The position numbers and the translations under genes are program-made. The notes below the pieces were generated by a model. That model was not told the origin of the DNA. It did no database searches and saw only the letters and a list, made by a program, of their open reading frames with translations. From Granulicoccus phenolivorans DSM 17626 = NBRC 107789 = JCM 15570 (GTDB taxonomy: Bacteria; Actinomycetota; Actinomycetes; Propionibacteriales; Propionibacteriaceae), in contig NZ_AUHH01000030.1 of the NCBI RefSeq assembly GCF_000423085.1, positions 1 through 54,056 on the forward strand: a DNA stretch of 54,056 nucleotides. Reading direction: 5' to 3'. Position 1 is the stretch's first letter. The number at the start of each line of letters is the position of its first letter. Positions 38,358 to 46,386 of this stretch are shown here, one piece after another.

Positions 38358-39644
38358 TCAGGAACCGGTGTGCCCGAACGCTCCGTGACCGGTCAGGTGG
38401 CGACCGATAGTCAACTGATGCACCTCGTCGGTGCCCTCATAGGTACGCACTGATTCCAGGTTGTTGGCGTGGCGCAGGGGTGAGTGGTCCAGGCTGATGC
38501 CGTTGCCGCCGAGCATTTCCCGGGCATCCCGGGCGATCCCGATCGCGATCCGGCAGTTGTCCAGTTTGCCGGCCGAGATCATCGACGGCGTCAGGGCCGC
38601 GGGGTCGGCGTCCTTGAGCCGGCCGATCTGGTGGGCCAGCAGGTACCCCCGATTGATCGCCACGGCCATGTCGGCCAGCTTGGTCTGGGTGATCTGGTAG
38701 GACGACAGCGGCGCGCCGAACTGGGTCCGGTTGCCGGTGTAGTCGAGCACGGTGTCGAAGCTGTCCCGGGCAGCGCCCAGGACACCCCAGATGATCCCGT
38801 AGCGCGCCTCGTTCAGGCACTGGAACGCGCCCTTCAGGCCGGCCGCGGAGTCCGCCGGCAGGATCGCGTCGGCCGGGAGGCGTACGTTGTCCAGGGTGAT
38901 CTCGCACTGGACCGAGGCCCGCATCGACAGCTTCCGGGTGATCGCCTCGGCCCGGAAACCGGGCGTATCGGTCGGGACGACGAAGCCGCGCACACCGCGC
39001 CCGTCGCCGGGCTCCCCGGTCTGCGCCCAGATGATCGCGACGCTGGCCAGGGTGGCCAGGCCGATCCACCGCTTGCTGCCGTTCAGGATCCAGTCCCCGC
39101 CCGGTTCCTGGGTGGCGACCGTACGCATCGACGACGGGTCGGATCCGGCGGTCGGCTCGGTCAGGCCGAAGCAGCCCACTGCCTCCCCGGCGGCCATCCG
39201 GGGCAGCCACTCCTGCTTCTGCTCGGCCGACCCGTGCTTGTAGATCGCCGCCATCGCCAGCGAGCCCTGCACCGAGACGAACGTACGCAGGCCCGAGTCA
39301 CCCGCCTCGAGCTCCTGGGCGGCCAGCCCGTACTCCACGCAGGAGCGGCCGGGACACCCGTAGCCGGACAGATACATGCCCAACAGGCCCAGCCGGCCGA
39401 ACTCCGGCACGATCTCGGTGGGGAAGACCGCGCGCTCGTACCAGTCGGCGATGTTGGGCCGGATCACCTCATCGACGAGGGCGCGCACCCGCAGGGTGAT
39501 GGCCTTCTCCTCCGCGCTGAACAGGCGGTCGAGATCGACCAGGTCCACCGGTCCGAAAATGCTCGAGCCGGCCGGTCGCGCGGGGGACTGCGGTGGCGCG
39601 GCGGACTGCGCGGGCGTGCCGCGCCGCTGCGAGGTCTGGGTCAT
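38358..39644 (-). CDS. gcdH: Glutaryl-CoA dehydrogenase-type acyl-CoA dehydrogenase
   Basis: Glutaryl-CoA dehydrogenase oxidises and decarboxylates glutaryl-CoA to crotonyl-CoA using FAD. The 428-residue protein closely follows that subgroup: LEAGDSGLRTFVSVQGSLAM (its arginine matches the glutaryl carboxylate-binding one), GCFGLTEPTAGSDPSSM, LNEARYGIIWGVLGA, REMLGGNGIS, and the catalytic glutamate in VRTYEGTDEVHQL near residue 401. An N-terminal ~30-residue Pro/Ala/Gln-rich leader is unusual. The ATG at 39644 has AAAGGA upstream. It lies 38 bases after a CoA-transferase gene that could supply its substrate. Confidence 0.9.
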   Translation of the reverse strand: MTQTSQRRGTPAQSAAPPQSPARPAGSSIFGPVDLVDLDRLFSAEEKAITLRVRALVDEVIRPNIADWYERAVFPTEIVPEFGRLGLLGMYLSGYGCPGRSCVEYGLAAQELEAGDSGLRTFVSVQGSLAMAAIYKHGSAEQKQEWLPRMAAGEAVGCFGLTEPTAGSDPSSMRTVATQEPGGDWILNGSKRWIGLATLASVAIIWAQTGEPGDGRGVRGFVVPTDTPGFRAEAITRKLSMRASVQCEITLDNVRLPADAILPADSAAGLKGAFQCLNEARYGIIWGVLGAARDSFDTVLDYTGNRTQFGAPLSSYQITQTKLADMAVAINRGYLLAHQIGRLKDADPAALTPSMISAGKLDNCRIAIGIARDAREMLGGNGISLDHSPLRHANNLESVRTYEGTDEVHQLTIGRHLTGHGAFGHTGS

Positions 39645-39682
39645 GTCATTGTCCTTTCCGGAAACTTCGATCGGGGCGCAGG

Positions 39683-40849
39683 TCAGGCGTCTTCGGCCAG
39701 CCAGCGGGTCACGGCCTCGGTGTCGCGGCCGAGCGGCGGCGGGGCCAGCCGGGGATGCTCCAACGGCGGATCCCACAGCGCCGGATGGCGCAGCTGTTTT
39801 CCCACGACCGCGCCGTCGGGGTCGGTCACTTCGACCACGGGATCCAGCCCCAGGCTCTCGGCCAGCTCGATGCCCTCATCGATGCCGGCCACCAGCGAGA
39901 CCGGCAGCCCGGCTGCCAGGATCAGATCGCGCCAGTGCGCGGCATGGCCGTGCGCCAGCGCGTTCTCCAGTTCGGTCCGTAACTCCTCCCGGTGAACCAC
40001 CCGCTGCGGATTGGTGACGAACCGCTCGTCATCGGCCAAGTCGGGGACCTCGAGCACCTCGACGAACCGCCGGAATTGGCCGTCATTGCCGATGGCGACC
40101 GCCAGGTGACCGTCGGCGCACTGCAGCAACTGGTAGGGCACGATCGAGGGATGGTCGTTGCCGATCCGGGTGGGCAGTTGCCCCGCGCCGAGCCACGCCT
40201 GCCCCTGATTGGCCAGAGCGCCCTGCAGCGAGGAGAGCAGGTTCAGCTTGACGTGCGATCCCCGTCCGGTGGAGCGGCGCAGGGTCAGCGCCGCCAGAAT
40301 GGCGATCGTGGCGTCCTTGGCGGTGATCACGTCGACCAGGGCGACGCCGACCTTCATCGGCATCTCGGGCGTCCCGGTGATGCTCATCAGGCCACCGGCG
40401 GCCTGGACCACGAAGTCGTAGCCGGGCAGGTGGGCGCCGCCGGCATCGCCGAATCCGGAGATCGAGGCGTACACCAGGCCGGGGTTCTCCGCCGACATCT
40501 CGCGGTAGCCCAGCCCGAGGGCAGCCATGCCACCGGGCTTGAAGTTCTCCACCAGCACATCGGCGCGCCGGATCAGCCGTCGGGCCTGCTCCACGTGCTC
40601 GGGATCGCGCAGGTCCCAGCAGACCGACTCCTTGTTCCGGTTGGCCGACTCGAAGTACGTCGCCCCGGTGGCCGAGACCGGCGGGGACCAGGCCCGGGTG
40701 TCATCCCCGGTGCCCGGCCGCTCCACCTTGATCACCCGGGCACCGAGATCGGCCAGCGTCATCGTCGCCAACGGGCCGGCCAGCACCCGGCTGAAGTCGG
40801 CGACGACGATTCCCTTCAGCGGAAGGCGGCTTTCTTCGGTGCCGCTCAT
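39683..40849 (-). CDS. CaiB/BaiF family III CoA-transferase
   Basis: Moves CoA between carboxylic acids. The 388-residue protein shows VVADFSRVLAGPLATM, DLGARVIKVERPGTGDDTR, NRNKESVCWDL, the catalytic aspartate in LPGYDFVVQAAGG (Asp145), and RKGSH-like GRGSHVKLNLL. Family III members paired with glutaryl-CoA dehydrogenases act on glutarate or other C4-C6 dicarboxylates, which fits this operon. The start overlaps the lactonase stop by one base (TGATG). Confidence 0.9.
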   Translation of the reverse strand: MSGTEESRLPLKGIVVADFSRVLAGPLATMTLADLGARVIKVERPGTGDDTRAWSPPVSATGATYFESANRNKESVCWDLRDPEHVEQARRLIRRADVLVENFKPGGMAALGLGYREMSAENPGLVYASISGFGDAGGAHLPGYDFVVQAAGGLMSITGTPEMPMKVGVALVDVITAKDATIAILAALTLRRSTGRGSHVKLNLLSSLQGALANQGQAWLGAGQLPTRIGNDHPSIVPYQLLQCADGHLAVAIGNDGQFRRFVEVLEVPDLADDERFVTNPQRVVHREELRTELENALAHGHAAHWRDLILAAGLPVSLVAGIDEGIELAESLGLDPVVEVTDPDGAVVGKQLRHPALWDPPLEHPRLAPPPLGRDTEAVTRWLAEDA

Positions 40850-41745
40850 CACGGGGTACCCGCGTGCGGGACGCTCACCTCGGTGGCCGCCACCAGCGCC
40901 TCGCGAGCAGCGGTACGCGCGGTCTCGTCGAAGTCGGGGGCCAGGGACAGGAACAGGCTGTGCCCGGTCCGGCCACCCAGCGCGACCGCGAAGACACCCA
41001 TCGGGGTCTTGACCTCTTCGAGGATCTCGCCGCCCTCGGCGATCCGGGCGGCGCGGTTGTGAATGCAGTCGGCGACCCAGACCGCACCGGAGGCGTCCAG
41101 CGCGAGGCCGTCGGGAGCGATCACCGCATCGGCGATCCGCTTCTCCCACTTCGGCTCGTCCCCAGGATCGCCGTACGCCGCGAAGTCGCGCCGCGGGCCC
41201 AGGGTGCCGTCCTCGAGGATGTCGAACTGGGAGACCCGGTTGCCGAACAGCTCGTTGACGATCAGTCGGTTCTCATCGGGGGTGATCACCATGCCGTTGG
41301 GGAACGACAGGTGCTCGGCCACGACGGTCGCGGTGCCGTCGGGGCGGACCAGCGCGACATTGCCGAACTCATGGTCGGCCCCACCCATCAGATCGAAGCC
41401 GAAGTTGCCGACGTAGGCGTTGCCGTTGGGGGCGACGACCATGTCATTGGCGTGTCCGGTGAACAGGTCGTACAGGTTGGCGTGCTCGACCAGGCTGCCG
41501 TCGGCCTCCTGCCGCAGGACGCGGCGATCCTTCATCGAGACCACGAGCATGCGGCCGTCGGGCAGCCAGCCCAGGCCGGAGGGCTGACCCTCGACCACAC
41601 AGACCTGGTGGATCTGTCCGTCGTCGTCCACCTTGTTGACGGTCTTGGTGTAGAAATCCACGAACCAGAGCTGGTCGTTGTGCCAGCGCGGTCCTTCGGT
41701 GTAGCTCATCCCGGCGGCAACGGTGCTGAGCGCCTGATCTGTCAT
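40849..41745 (-). CDS. SMP-30/gluconolactonase-family lactonase
   Basis: A six-bladed beta-propeller hydrolase of about 298 residues. The metal-binding positions of the SMP-30 family are visible: Glu17 in YTEGPRWH, an asparagine in LSFPNGMVITPD, and an aspartate in IAPDGLALDASGAVWVAD. Members open lactone rings with a divalent metal. Given the monooxygenase in the same cluster, the likely substrate is its lactone product. The ATG at 41745 has GGAGA upstream; a longer in-frame reading to 41901 would run into the regulator promoter. It leads the lactonase, CoA-transferase, glutaryl-CoA dehydrogenase operon. Confidence 0.85.
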   Translation of the reverse strand: MTDQALSTVAAGMSYTEGPRWHNDQLWFVDFYTKTVNKVDDDGQIHQVCVVEGQPSGLGWLPDGRMLVVSMKDRRVLRQEADGSLVEHANLYDLFTGHANDMVVAPNGNAYVGNFGFDLMGGADHEFGNVALVRPDGTATVVAEHLSFPNGMVITPDENRLIVNELFGNRVSQFDILEDGTLGPRRDFAAYGDPGDEPKWEKRIADAVIAPDGLALDASGAVWVADCIHNRAARIAEGGEILEEVKTPMGVFAVALGGRTGHSLFLSLAPDFDETARTAAREALVAATEVSVPHAGTP

Positions 41746-41843
41746 CTCGTCTCCAATGTCGAGTGCGTACGAATCGCGAGGGCCGAGCACGCAGTTGTGA
41801 TCGGCCGCTGGGAACACTGTGGCCCACCGGGCGGCACGACTGG

Positions 41844-41860
41844 TGTCCCAAAGTGACACA
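41844..41860. promoter_or_regulatory. Candidate activator-binding dyad, site 3
   Basis: TGTCCCAAAGTGACACA is a 17-bp imperfect dyad (TGTnnCA-N3-TGnnACA) in the 240-base region between the lactonase and the activator gene. It shares its left arm TGTCCCA exactly with the site at 34620. The 11-mer TGGGAACACTG, also found by the other promoter, is 25 bases away at 41809-41819. Confidence 0.5.
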
Positions 41861-41985
41861 ACCGGGTAGGCGGTCGGCGCGGATAAACTGGCTGTCGGCA
41901 CACACCGGCGTGTAACCCGTCACCCAGTCTGCGGTGGTGAGTTTCGGTCGCGGGCAAGGAAGCCTTCGGCGGCGTGAGGAGAGAC

Positions 41986-43824
41986 ATGACTGATAGCGCG
42001 GACCTGGTTGCCTGGCACGCCCGCGAGCAGCGGCTGCGCGGGAGCGACCCATCACCGGCGCTCGATCGGTTGATCCGGGAAGAGATCCAGAACTCGTGGC
42101 GCCGCTGCCAGGTGATGGGGCTGTCCCCGGAGATCGACGATCTGCCCTACGTACCCGATCTGCCGAACGACAGCCGGCTGTTGCGCGCGGCCGCCCCGGT
42201 CATGGAGCGGATGGCGGTGGACTTTGCCGGGGGCCGGATGACCGCGCTGCTGGCCGACAACACCGCCCGCATCCTGGACCGGCGGACCGGCAATTCGGCG
42301 CTGTCGAATCGACTCGACGGGGCGCTGATCGCGCCCGGGTTCTCCTTCGCCGAGGAGGATTCCGGCACCAACGGGATCGGCACCGCGCTGGAGGAGCGCA
42401 AGATCTTCTCCGTCCGGGGCGGCGAACATTTCCGTGAGTCGTTGCAGGACATGGCCTGTGTCGGGCTGCCGATCGTGCATCCGATCAGCCGGACCGTCGA
42501 GGGAATCCTGGACTTCACCTGTGCGGTGCGCGACGTCAACGACCTGATGGGGCCGCTGTGCCAGGCTGCGGTCCGCGAGATCCAGCAGCGGCTGTACGAG
42601 ATGGGGTCCCGGGGCGAACGGGAACTGCTCAATGAGTTCCTGCGGATCCCGCGGCGCAGTGGGACCGCCGCGATCGCCCTCGGCGGCGACCTGGTGCTGA
42701 CCACCCCGGCTGCCGCCCGGCTGCTGCGCCCGGCCGATCAGACCCTGTTGTGGAACTGGGCGGAGCAGTCCACCGGCCCGACCCGCCCGGAGTTCATCGG
42801 GTCGCTGCGGCTGTCCGCCGGGACCGAGGTCCTGGTCCGGGCCCGCCGGCTGGCCGAGGGGCGGCGCACGCTCGGCTATGTGATCGAGTTGCGCCCCCAG
42901 GAGAAGCAGGTCCGGGCGCGCTCGGCCGGGAAGCCGGACGCCGGGGATCCGGCCCAGGGACGCACTCGTCCCGCCGCGGCGAGCCTGTCCGGCCGGGGCG
43001 CGAGCAGCCGTCGGCTGGATCAGGAGCTGGACGTGGCGGCCCGCGACAGCGGTCCCACACTGATCACCGGCGAGCCCGGCGCCGGGAAGCGGTACACCGC
43101 GCGCCGGCTCCATGCGCGGTGGGCCGGTGCCGGGGCGCAACTGCACGAGGTCGACCTGGCGCTGCTCCAGCCGGGCGACACAGCCTGGGTGACCGGGATC
43201 GCAGAGTCCCTGGCCAACGATGACACGGTGCTGCTGCGCAACGTGGACGGCCTGGACGCCGGGCACCTGGCTCGCCTGACCTCGCTGCTGGAGCAGGCCG
43301 AGACCGCCGGTCGGCACCTGATCGTGGTGGGTGCCGACACCCCGACCACCGCGTCGGCCGTCCGGCTGTACACCTACTTCCGCCGCCGGCTGTCGGTCGA
43401 ACCCCTGAACCGGCGGATCGAGGAGATCGACGACATCGCGCGCGCGGTGCTCGCCGATCAGGCCCGGTCGCACCCCGTCGCGGGGGCCAGGCTCCGGCTG
43501 CAGGCTGCGACCCTGCGGGCGCTGGCGGCGCATTCCTGGCCCGGGAACGTCCGCGAACTGGAATCGGTGCTGCGGGCGGCGGCGGTGGCGTCACGCTGCG
43601 GTGAGATCCGGTTGGAGCACCTGCCGGCCGGCTACCGGGAAGCGACCTCCTCCCGGCAGATGGCCTCCCTGGAGCGCGCGGAGTATTCGGCGTTGCTGAC
43701 CGCGCTGCGGGAGTCCGACGGCAACAAGTCGGTCGCCGCGGACCGGCTCGGGGTCTCCCGGTCGACCCTCTACCGCAAGATCCGCCAGTACGGCATCGAC
43801 ACCAATCGTCTCGTCGGGAGCTGA
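41986..43824 (+). CDS. GAF-AAA-Fis type transcriptional activator (AcoR-like)
   Basis: About 612 residues from the ATG at 41986 behind AGGAGA. The N-terminal half has the AcoR-like sensor signature (EEIQNSWRRCQVMGLSP; EEDSGTNGIGTALEERK; HPISRTVEGILDFTC), then an AAA+ module with Walker A GEPGAGKR and a conserved SWPGNVRELESVLRAA, then a Fis-type HTH (NKSVAADRLGVSRSTLYRKI). The sigma-54 contact motif GAFTGA is absent and Walker B is degenerate (DTVLLRNVDG), so it should work with a sigma-70-type polymerase. It is divergent from the lactonase operon and is the obvious candidate regulator of the cluster. Confidence 0.88.
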   Translation: MTDSADLVAWHAREQRLRGSDPSPALDRLIREEIQNSWRRCQVMGLSPEIDDLPYVPDLPNDSRLLRAAAPVMERMAVDFAGGRMTALLADNTARILDRRTGNSALSNRLDGALIAPGFSFAEEDSGTNGIGTALEERKIFSVRGGEHFRESLQDMACVGLPIVHPISRTVEGILDFTCAVRDVNDLMGPLCQAAVREIQQRLYEMGSRGERELLNEFLRIPRRSGTAAIALGGDLVLTTPAAARLLRPADQTLLWNWAEQSTGPTRPEFIGSLRLSAGTEVLVRARRLAEGRRTLGYVIELRPQEKQVRARSAGKPDAGDPAQGRTRPAAASLSGRGASSRRLDQELDVAARDSGPTLITGEPGAGKRYTARRLHARWAGAGAQLHEVDLALLQPGDTAWVTGIAESLANDDTVLLRNVDGLDAGHLARLTSLLEQAETAGRHLIVVGADTPTTASAVRLYTYFRRRLSVEPLNRRIEEIDDIARAVLADQARSHPVAGARLRLQAATLRALAAHSWPGNVRELESVLRAAAVASRCGEIRLEHLPAGYREATSSRQMASLERAEYSALLTALRESDGNKSVAADRLGVSRSTLYRKIRQYGIDTNRLVGS

Positions 43825-44030
43825 GCGCGACCTCGCGCCACTTCCACCTGCCGTTTTGTCCGCCAGATTGATCCTGCAGCCGTTCAGCCGAGGGGCGCCC
43901 TGGTACGGATGGTCAGAAGGCGAACGCGTCCTCCTGCACTTCGCAATATGCGGGATTTGATCTATTCGTAAGGAGTTCGAAGATGAACTGAGGCAAGACT
44001 GATGCAGCACCGGTGTGCCATCGCCGCTGC
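43825..44030. other. Intergenic gap with a lower-GC remnant-like stretch
   Basis: 206 bases between convergent genes. Around 43940-43990 the base composition drops and a TAAGGAG ribosome-like site stands before an ATG that stops after two codons (ATG AAC TGA at 43983). This looks like the leader of a lost gene, but no protein homology remains. No terminator hairpin was recognised. Confidence 0.3.
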
Positions 44031-44897
44031 TCAGGCCCGGAACCGGAATCCGACCAGGTCCCCGGGGCGGGCCTGCGCGATCAGATCGGTCGCCTCGGGG
44101 GTGAGTACGCCGATCACGGGATAGCCGCCGGTCACCGGATGATCGGCGAGGAAGACCACAGGCTGCCCGCTCGGCGGCACCTGGATCGCGCCGCGGACCA
44201 GGGGCTCGCTGGGCAACTCGCCCAGATGCGCGGGGTCGCGCCGCAGCGCGGTTCCCTGCAGGCGTACGCCGACCCGGTTGCTGTCGCTCGACACGGTCCA
44301 CCGGGTGCGGGTCAACTGGGTCGGATCGGCGAACCAGTCGAGCCGTGGCCCGGGCCCGGTCGCCAACTCTGTTGGCTCCGGTCGCGCCGGCGCGGTCACG
44401 GCGAAATCGACCGGCGCGAAGGCGAGTTCCGCCGGCACCGGGCCGATCGGCAGCCGGTCGCCGCGGCGTACCGGCGGTGGGCCCAGGCCACTGAGCAGAT
44501 CGGTGGATCGGGACCCGAGGACGGCCGGCACCCCGAACCCGCCCCGCACCGAGAGGTAGGTACGCAACCCGGCCCGCGGTCGGCCCAGCCGCAACAGTTG
44601 CCCGGGCTGCAGCACGAACGGCGCCCCCGCCGCGACCGGCCGGCCGTCCACCGTGGCGCCGGTCTCGGCGCCGGTCAGGGCCACCCAGACCAGTCCGGAA
44701 CTGCGTACGCTCAGCCCGCCCAGGGTGACCTCGAGGGCGGCGGCATCGTAGGACTGGCCCAACAACCTCTGCCCGAGTCGGTACGCCCCGCGATCGGCGG
44801 CCCCGGAGGGGCTGACCCCCACGGTGGCGTAGCCCGGCCGGCCGAGATCACACAGTACGGTGAGCGGCCCGGTGGCGAGTACGTCGAACTCGGTCAT
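44031..44897 (-). CDS. pxpC: 5-oxoprolinase subunit C (biotin-dependent carboxyltransferase family)
   Basis: With PxpA and PxpB it cleaves 5-oxoproline, a cyclisation product of glutamine and glutamate, to glutamate using ATP. The 288-residue protein has the KipA/AHS2 domain motifs DLGRPGYATVGVSPSGAADRGAYRLGQ (split here by eye), ALEVTLGGL, TYLSVRGGFGVPAVLGSRSTD, SSDSNRVGVRLQG and the C-terminal PVVFLADHPVTGGYPVIGVL. The ATG at 44897 overlaps the pxpB stop (ATGA). It is the last gene of the operon. Confidence 0.93.
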   Translation of the reverse strand: MTEFDVLATGPLTVLCDLGRPGYATVGVSPSGAADRGAYRLGQRLLGQSYDAAALEVTLGGLSVRSSGLVWVALTGAETGATVDGRPVAAGAPFVLQPGQLLRLGRPRAGLRTYLSVRGGFGVPAVLGSRSTDLLSGLGPPPVRRGDRLPIGPVPAELAFAPVDFAVTAPARPEPTELATGPGPRLDWFADPTQLTRTRWTVSSDSNRVGVRLQGTALRRDPAHLGELPSEPLVRGAIQVPPSGQPVVFLADHPVTGGYPVIGVLTPEATDLIAQARPGDLVGFRFRA

Positions 44898-45559
44898 CGG
44901 GTCCTCGACACCGACACGGCCCGGAAGCGCACCTGGGTGCCGGGGGACAGCAGGGCCGGCGGCACGGCGTCCGGATTCCACAGCACGACATCGCTCACCC
45001 CGAGGACCTGCCACCCGCCGGGTGATTCCCGGGGGTAGACCCCGCTGAACCGGCCGGCCAGACCGACCGCTCCCTGCGGCACCCGGGTCCGGGGTTCGGT
45101 ACGACGGGGTACCGCGAGTCGCGGATCGCCGCCGATCAGGTAGGCGAAGCCGGGAGCGAACCCGCCGAAGGCCACCTGCCAGGGGGTTGCGGTATGGGCG
45201 TGGATCACCTCGCTGCGGCTCAGCCCGGTCAGGTCGGCCACCTCGGCGAGATCCCAGCCGCCGTACTCCACCTCGATCGTCACGGTGCGCTGCGGCGGAG
45301 TGGGATCGCCCGGATCCAACCGGTCGGCCAGCGCCACGACCCGCTGCCGGAGCCGATCCGGCGCCACGCCGGGACGGGCGGTCAGCAACAGGGTCCGGGC
45401 AGCCGGGACCAGGTCGACGAGATCCCCGGCCAGCGGGTCCCGGCGTACGGCCGCGGCCAGGGCCAGCACCGCGCGCAGCGCCCGGTCCGGGTCCGGTTCG
45501 GTGATCTCCACCAGCACCCCGCCGGTCCCGCAGGGCAGCAGGCGCAGCGGCAGGGTCAT
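44894..45559 (-). CDS. pxpB: 5-oxoprolinase subunit B
   Basis: KipI/AHS1-family subunit of the PxpABC 5-oxoprolinase. The 221-residue protein shows LLPCGTGGVLVEI at the N-terminus, VTIEVEYGGWDLAEVADLTG, and the conserved FGGFAPGFAYLIGGDPRLAVPRR followed by VPQGAVGLAGRFSGVYPRESPGGWQVLG. Both ends overlap the neighbours by four bases, indicating coupled translation of the three subunits. Confidence 0.93.
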   Translation of the reverse strand: MTLPLRLLPCGTGGVLVEITEPDPDRALRAVLALAAAVRRDPLAGDLVDLVPAARTLLLTARPGVAPDRLRQRVVALADRLDPGDPTPPQRTVTIEVEYGGWDLAEVADLTGLSRSEVIHAHTATPWQVAFGGFAPGFAYLIGGDPRLAVPRRTEPRTRVPQGAVGLAGRFSGVYPRESPGGWQVLGVSDVVLWNPDAVPPALLSPGTQVRFRAVSVSRTR

Positions 45560-46311
45560 CCGAACGCCTCGATACTGACCCCGGCCTCGGCGAGCGCGGT
45601 CCGCACGGCGCGGGCGATTCCGACGGCGTCGGGGGAATCGCCGTGCACACAGATGGAATCGGCCTGCAGCACCAGCCTGGTGCCGTCCACCGCGGTGAGT
45701 TCGCCGGTGGTAGCCAGCGCCACCATCCGCTCCGCGATCGTGGCGGCGTCCAGCAGTACCGCTCCGGGTTCGCGCCGGGAGACCAGGCTCCCGTCTGGCT
45801 GGTACGCCCGGTCGGCGAACGCCTCGGCCACCCCACGCCGGCCCCGCTCCCCGGCCAACCCGAGCAGCGCCGACCCGGGCAACCCCAGAATCGGCAACTC
45901 CGGATCGAAGGCGTCCAGCGCGTCCAGCACCGCCCCGGCCTGGACCCGGTCGGCGACGACCCGGTTGTACAGCGCGCCATGCGGTTTCACGTACGCGATC
46001 CGGGTCCCGGCCGCCCGGCACATTCCGTCCAGGGCGCCCAATTGATAGAGCACGTCGGCAGCCAATTCGTCGGCGGACAGATCCATGAACCGCCGGCCGA
46101 AACCGGCCAGATCCGGATAGCTCACCTGCGCCCCCACGCGTACACCCAGGCGCGCGGCCTCGACCACCGTCCGGCGGATCGTCAACGGATCCCCGGCATG
46201 GAAGCCGCAGGCGACATTCGCGCTGGTGACCACCGTGAGCATCGCGGTGTCATCACCCAATTGCCAGGCGCCGTAGGCCTCCCCGAGGTCAGCGTTGAGA
46301 TCGATTCGCAC
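45556..46311 (-). CDS. pxpA: 5-oxoprolinase subunit A (LamB/YcsF family)
   Basis: Metal-dependent subunit of the 5-oxoprolinase complex. The 251-residue protein begins with a GTG at 46311 and shows the family signature IDLNADLGEAYGAW, TSANVACGFHAGDPLTIRRT, VGAQVSYPDLAGFGRR, AYVKPHGALYN and the late LQADSICVHGDSPDAVGIAR. It is the first gene of pxpABC and is divergent from a WYL regulator 75 bases away. Confidence 0.95.
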   Translation of the reverse strand: MRIDLNADLGEAYGAWQLGDDTAMLTVVTSANVACGFHAGDPLTIRRTVVEAARLGVRVGAQVSYPDLAGFGRRFMDLSADELAADVLYQLGALDGMCRAAGTRIAYVKPHGALYNRVVADRVQAGAVLDALDAFDPELPILGLPGSALLGLAGERGRRGVAEAFADRAYQPDGSLVSRREPGAVLLDAATIAERMVALATTGELTAVDGTRLVLQADSICVHGDSPDAVGIARAVRTALAEAGVSIEAFG

Positions 46312-46347
46312 CCATCAAGCCTAGTCCGGCGCGACTGGTTCGCGGTG

Positions 46348-46364
46348 CGGACAGGTTCTGTCCG
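46348..46364. promoter_or_regulatory. Perfect palindrome between pxpA and the WYL regulator
   Basis: CGGACAG-GTT-CTGTCCG is an exact 7-bp inverted repeat around a three-base centre in a 75-base divergent promoter. Its size and position fit an operator for the adjacent HTH regulator, controlling both pxpABC and itself. Confidence 0.6.
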
Positions 46365-46386
46365 GGTCATCGGGCAGGCTGGGACC

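Noticed and set aside
37249-38410. Open frames across the repeat region on both strands
   Set aside because: Several frames are open at once, none has a good ribosome site, and the products are Arg/Gly/Ala/Pro-rich translations of DNA repeats.
41986-43824. Sigma-54-dependent enhancer-binding protein
   Set aside because: There is no GAFTGA motif, and no -24/-12 promoter was noticed in front of the cluster genes.
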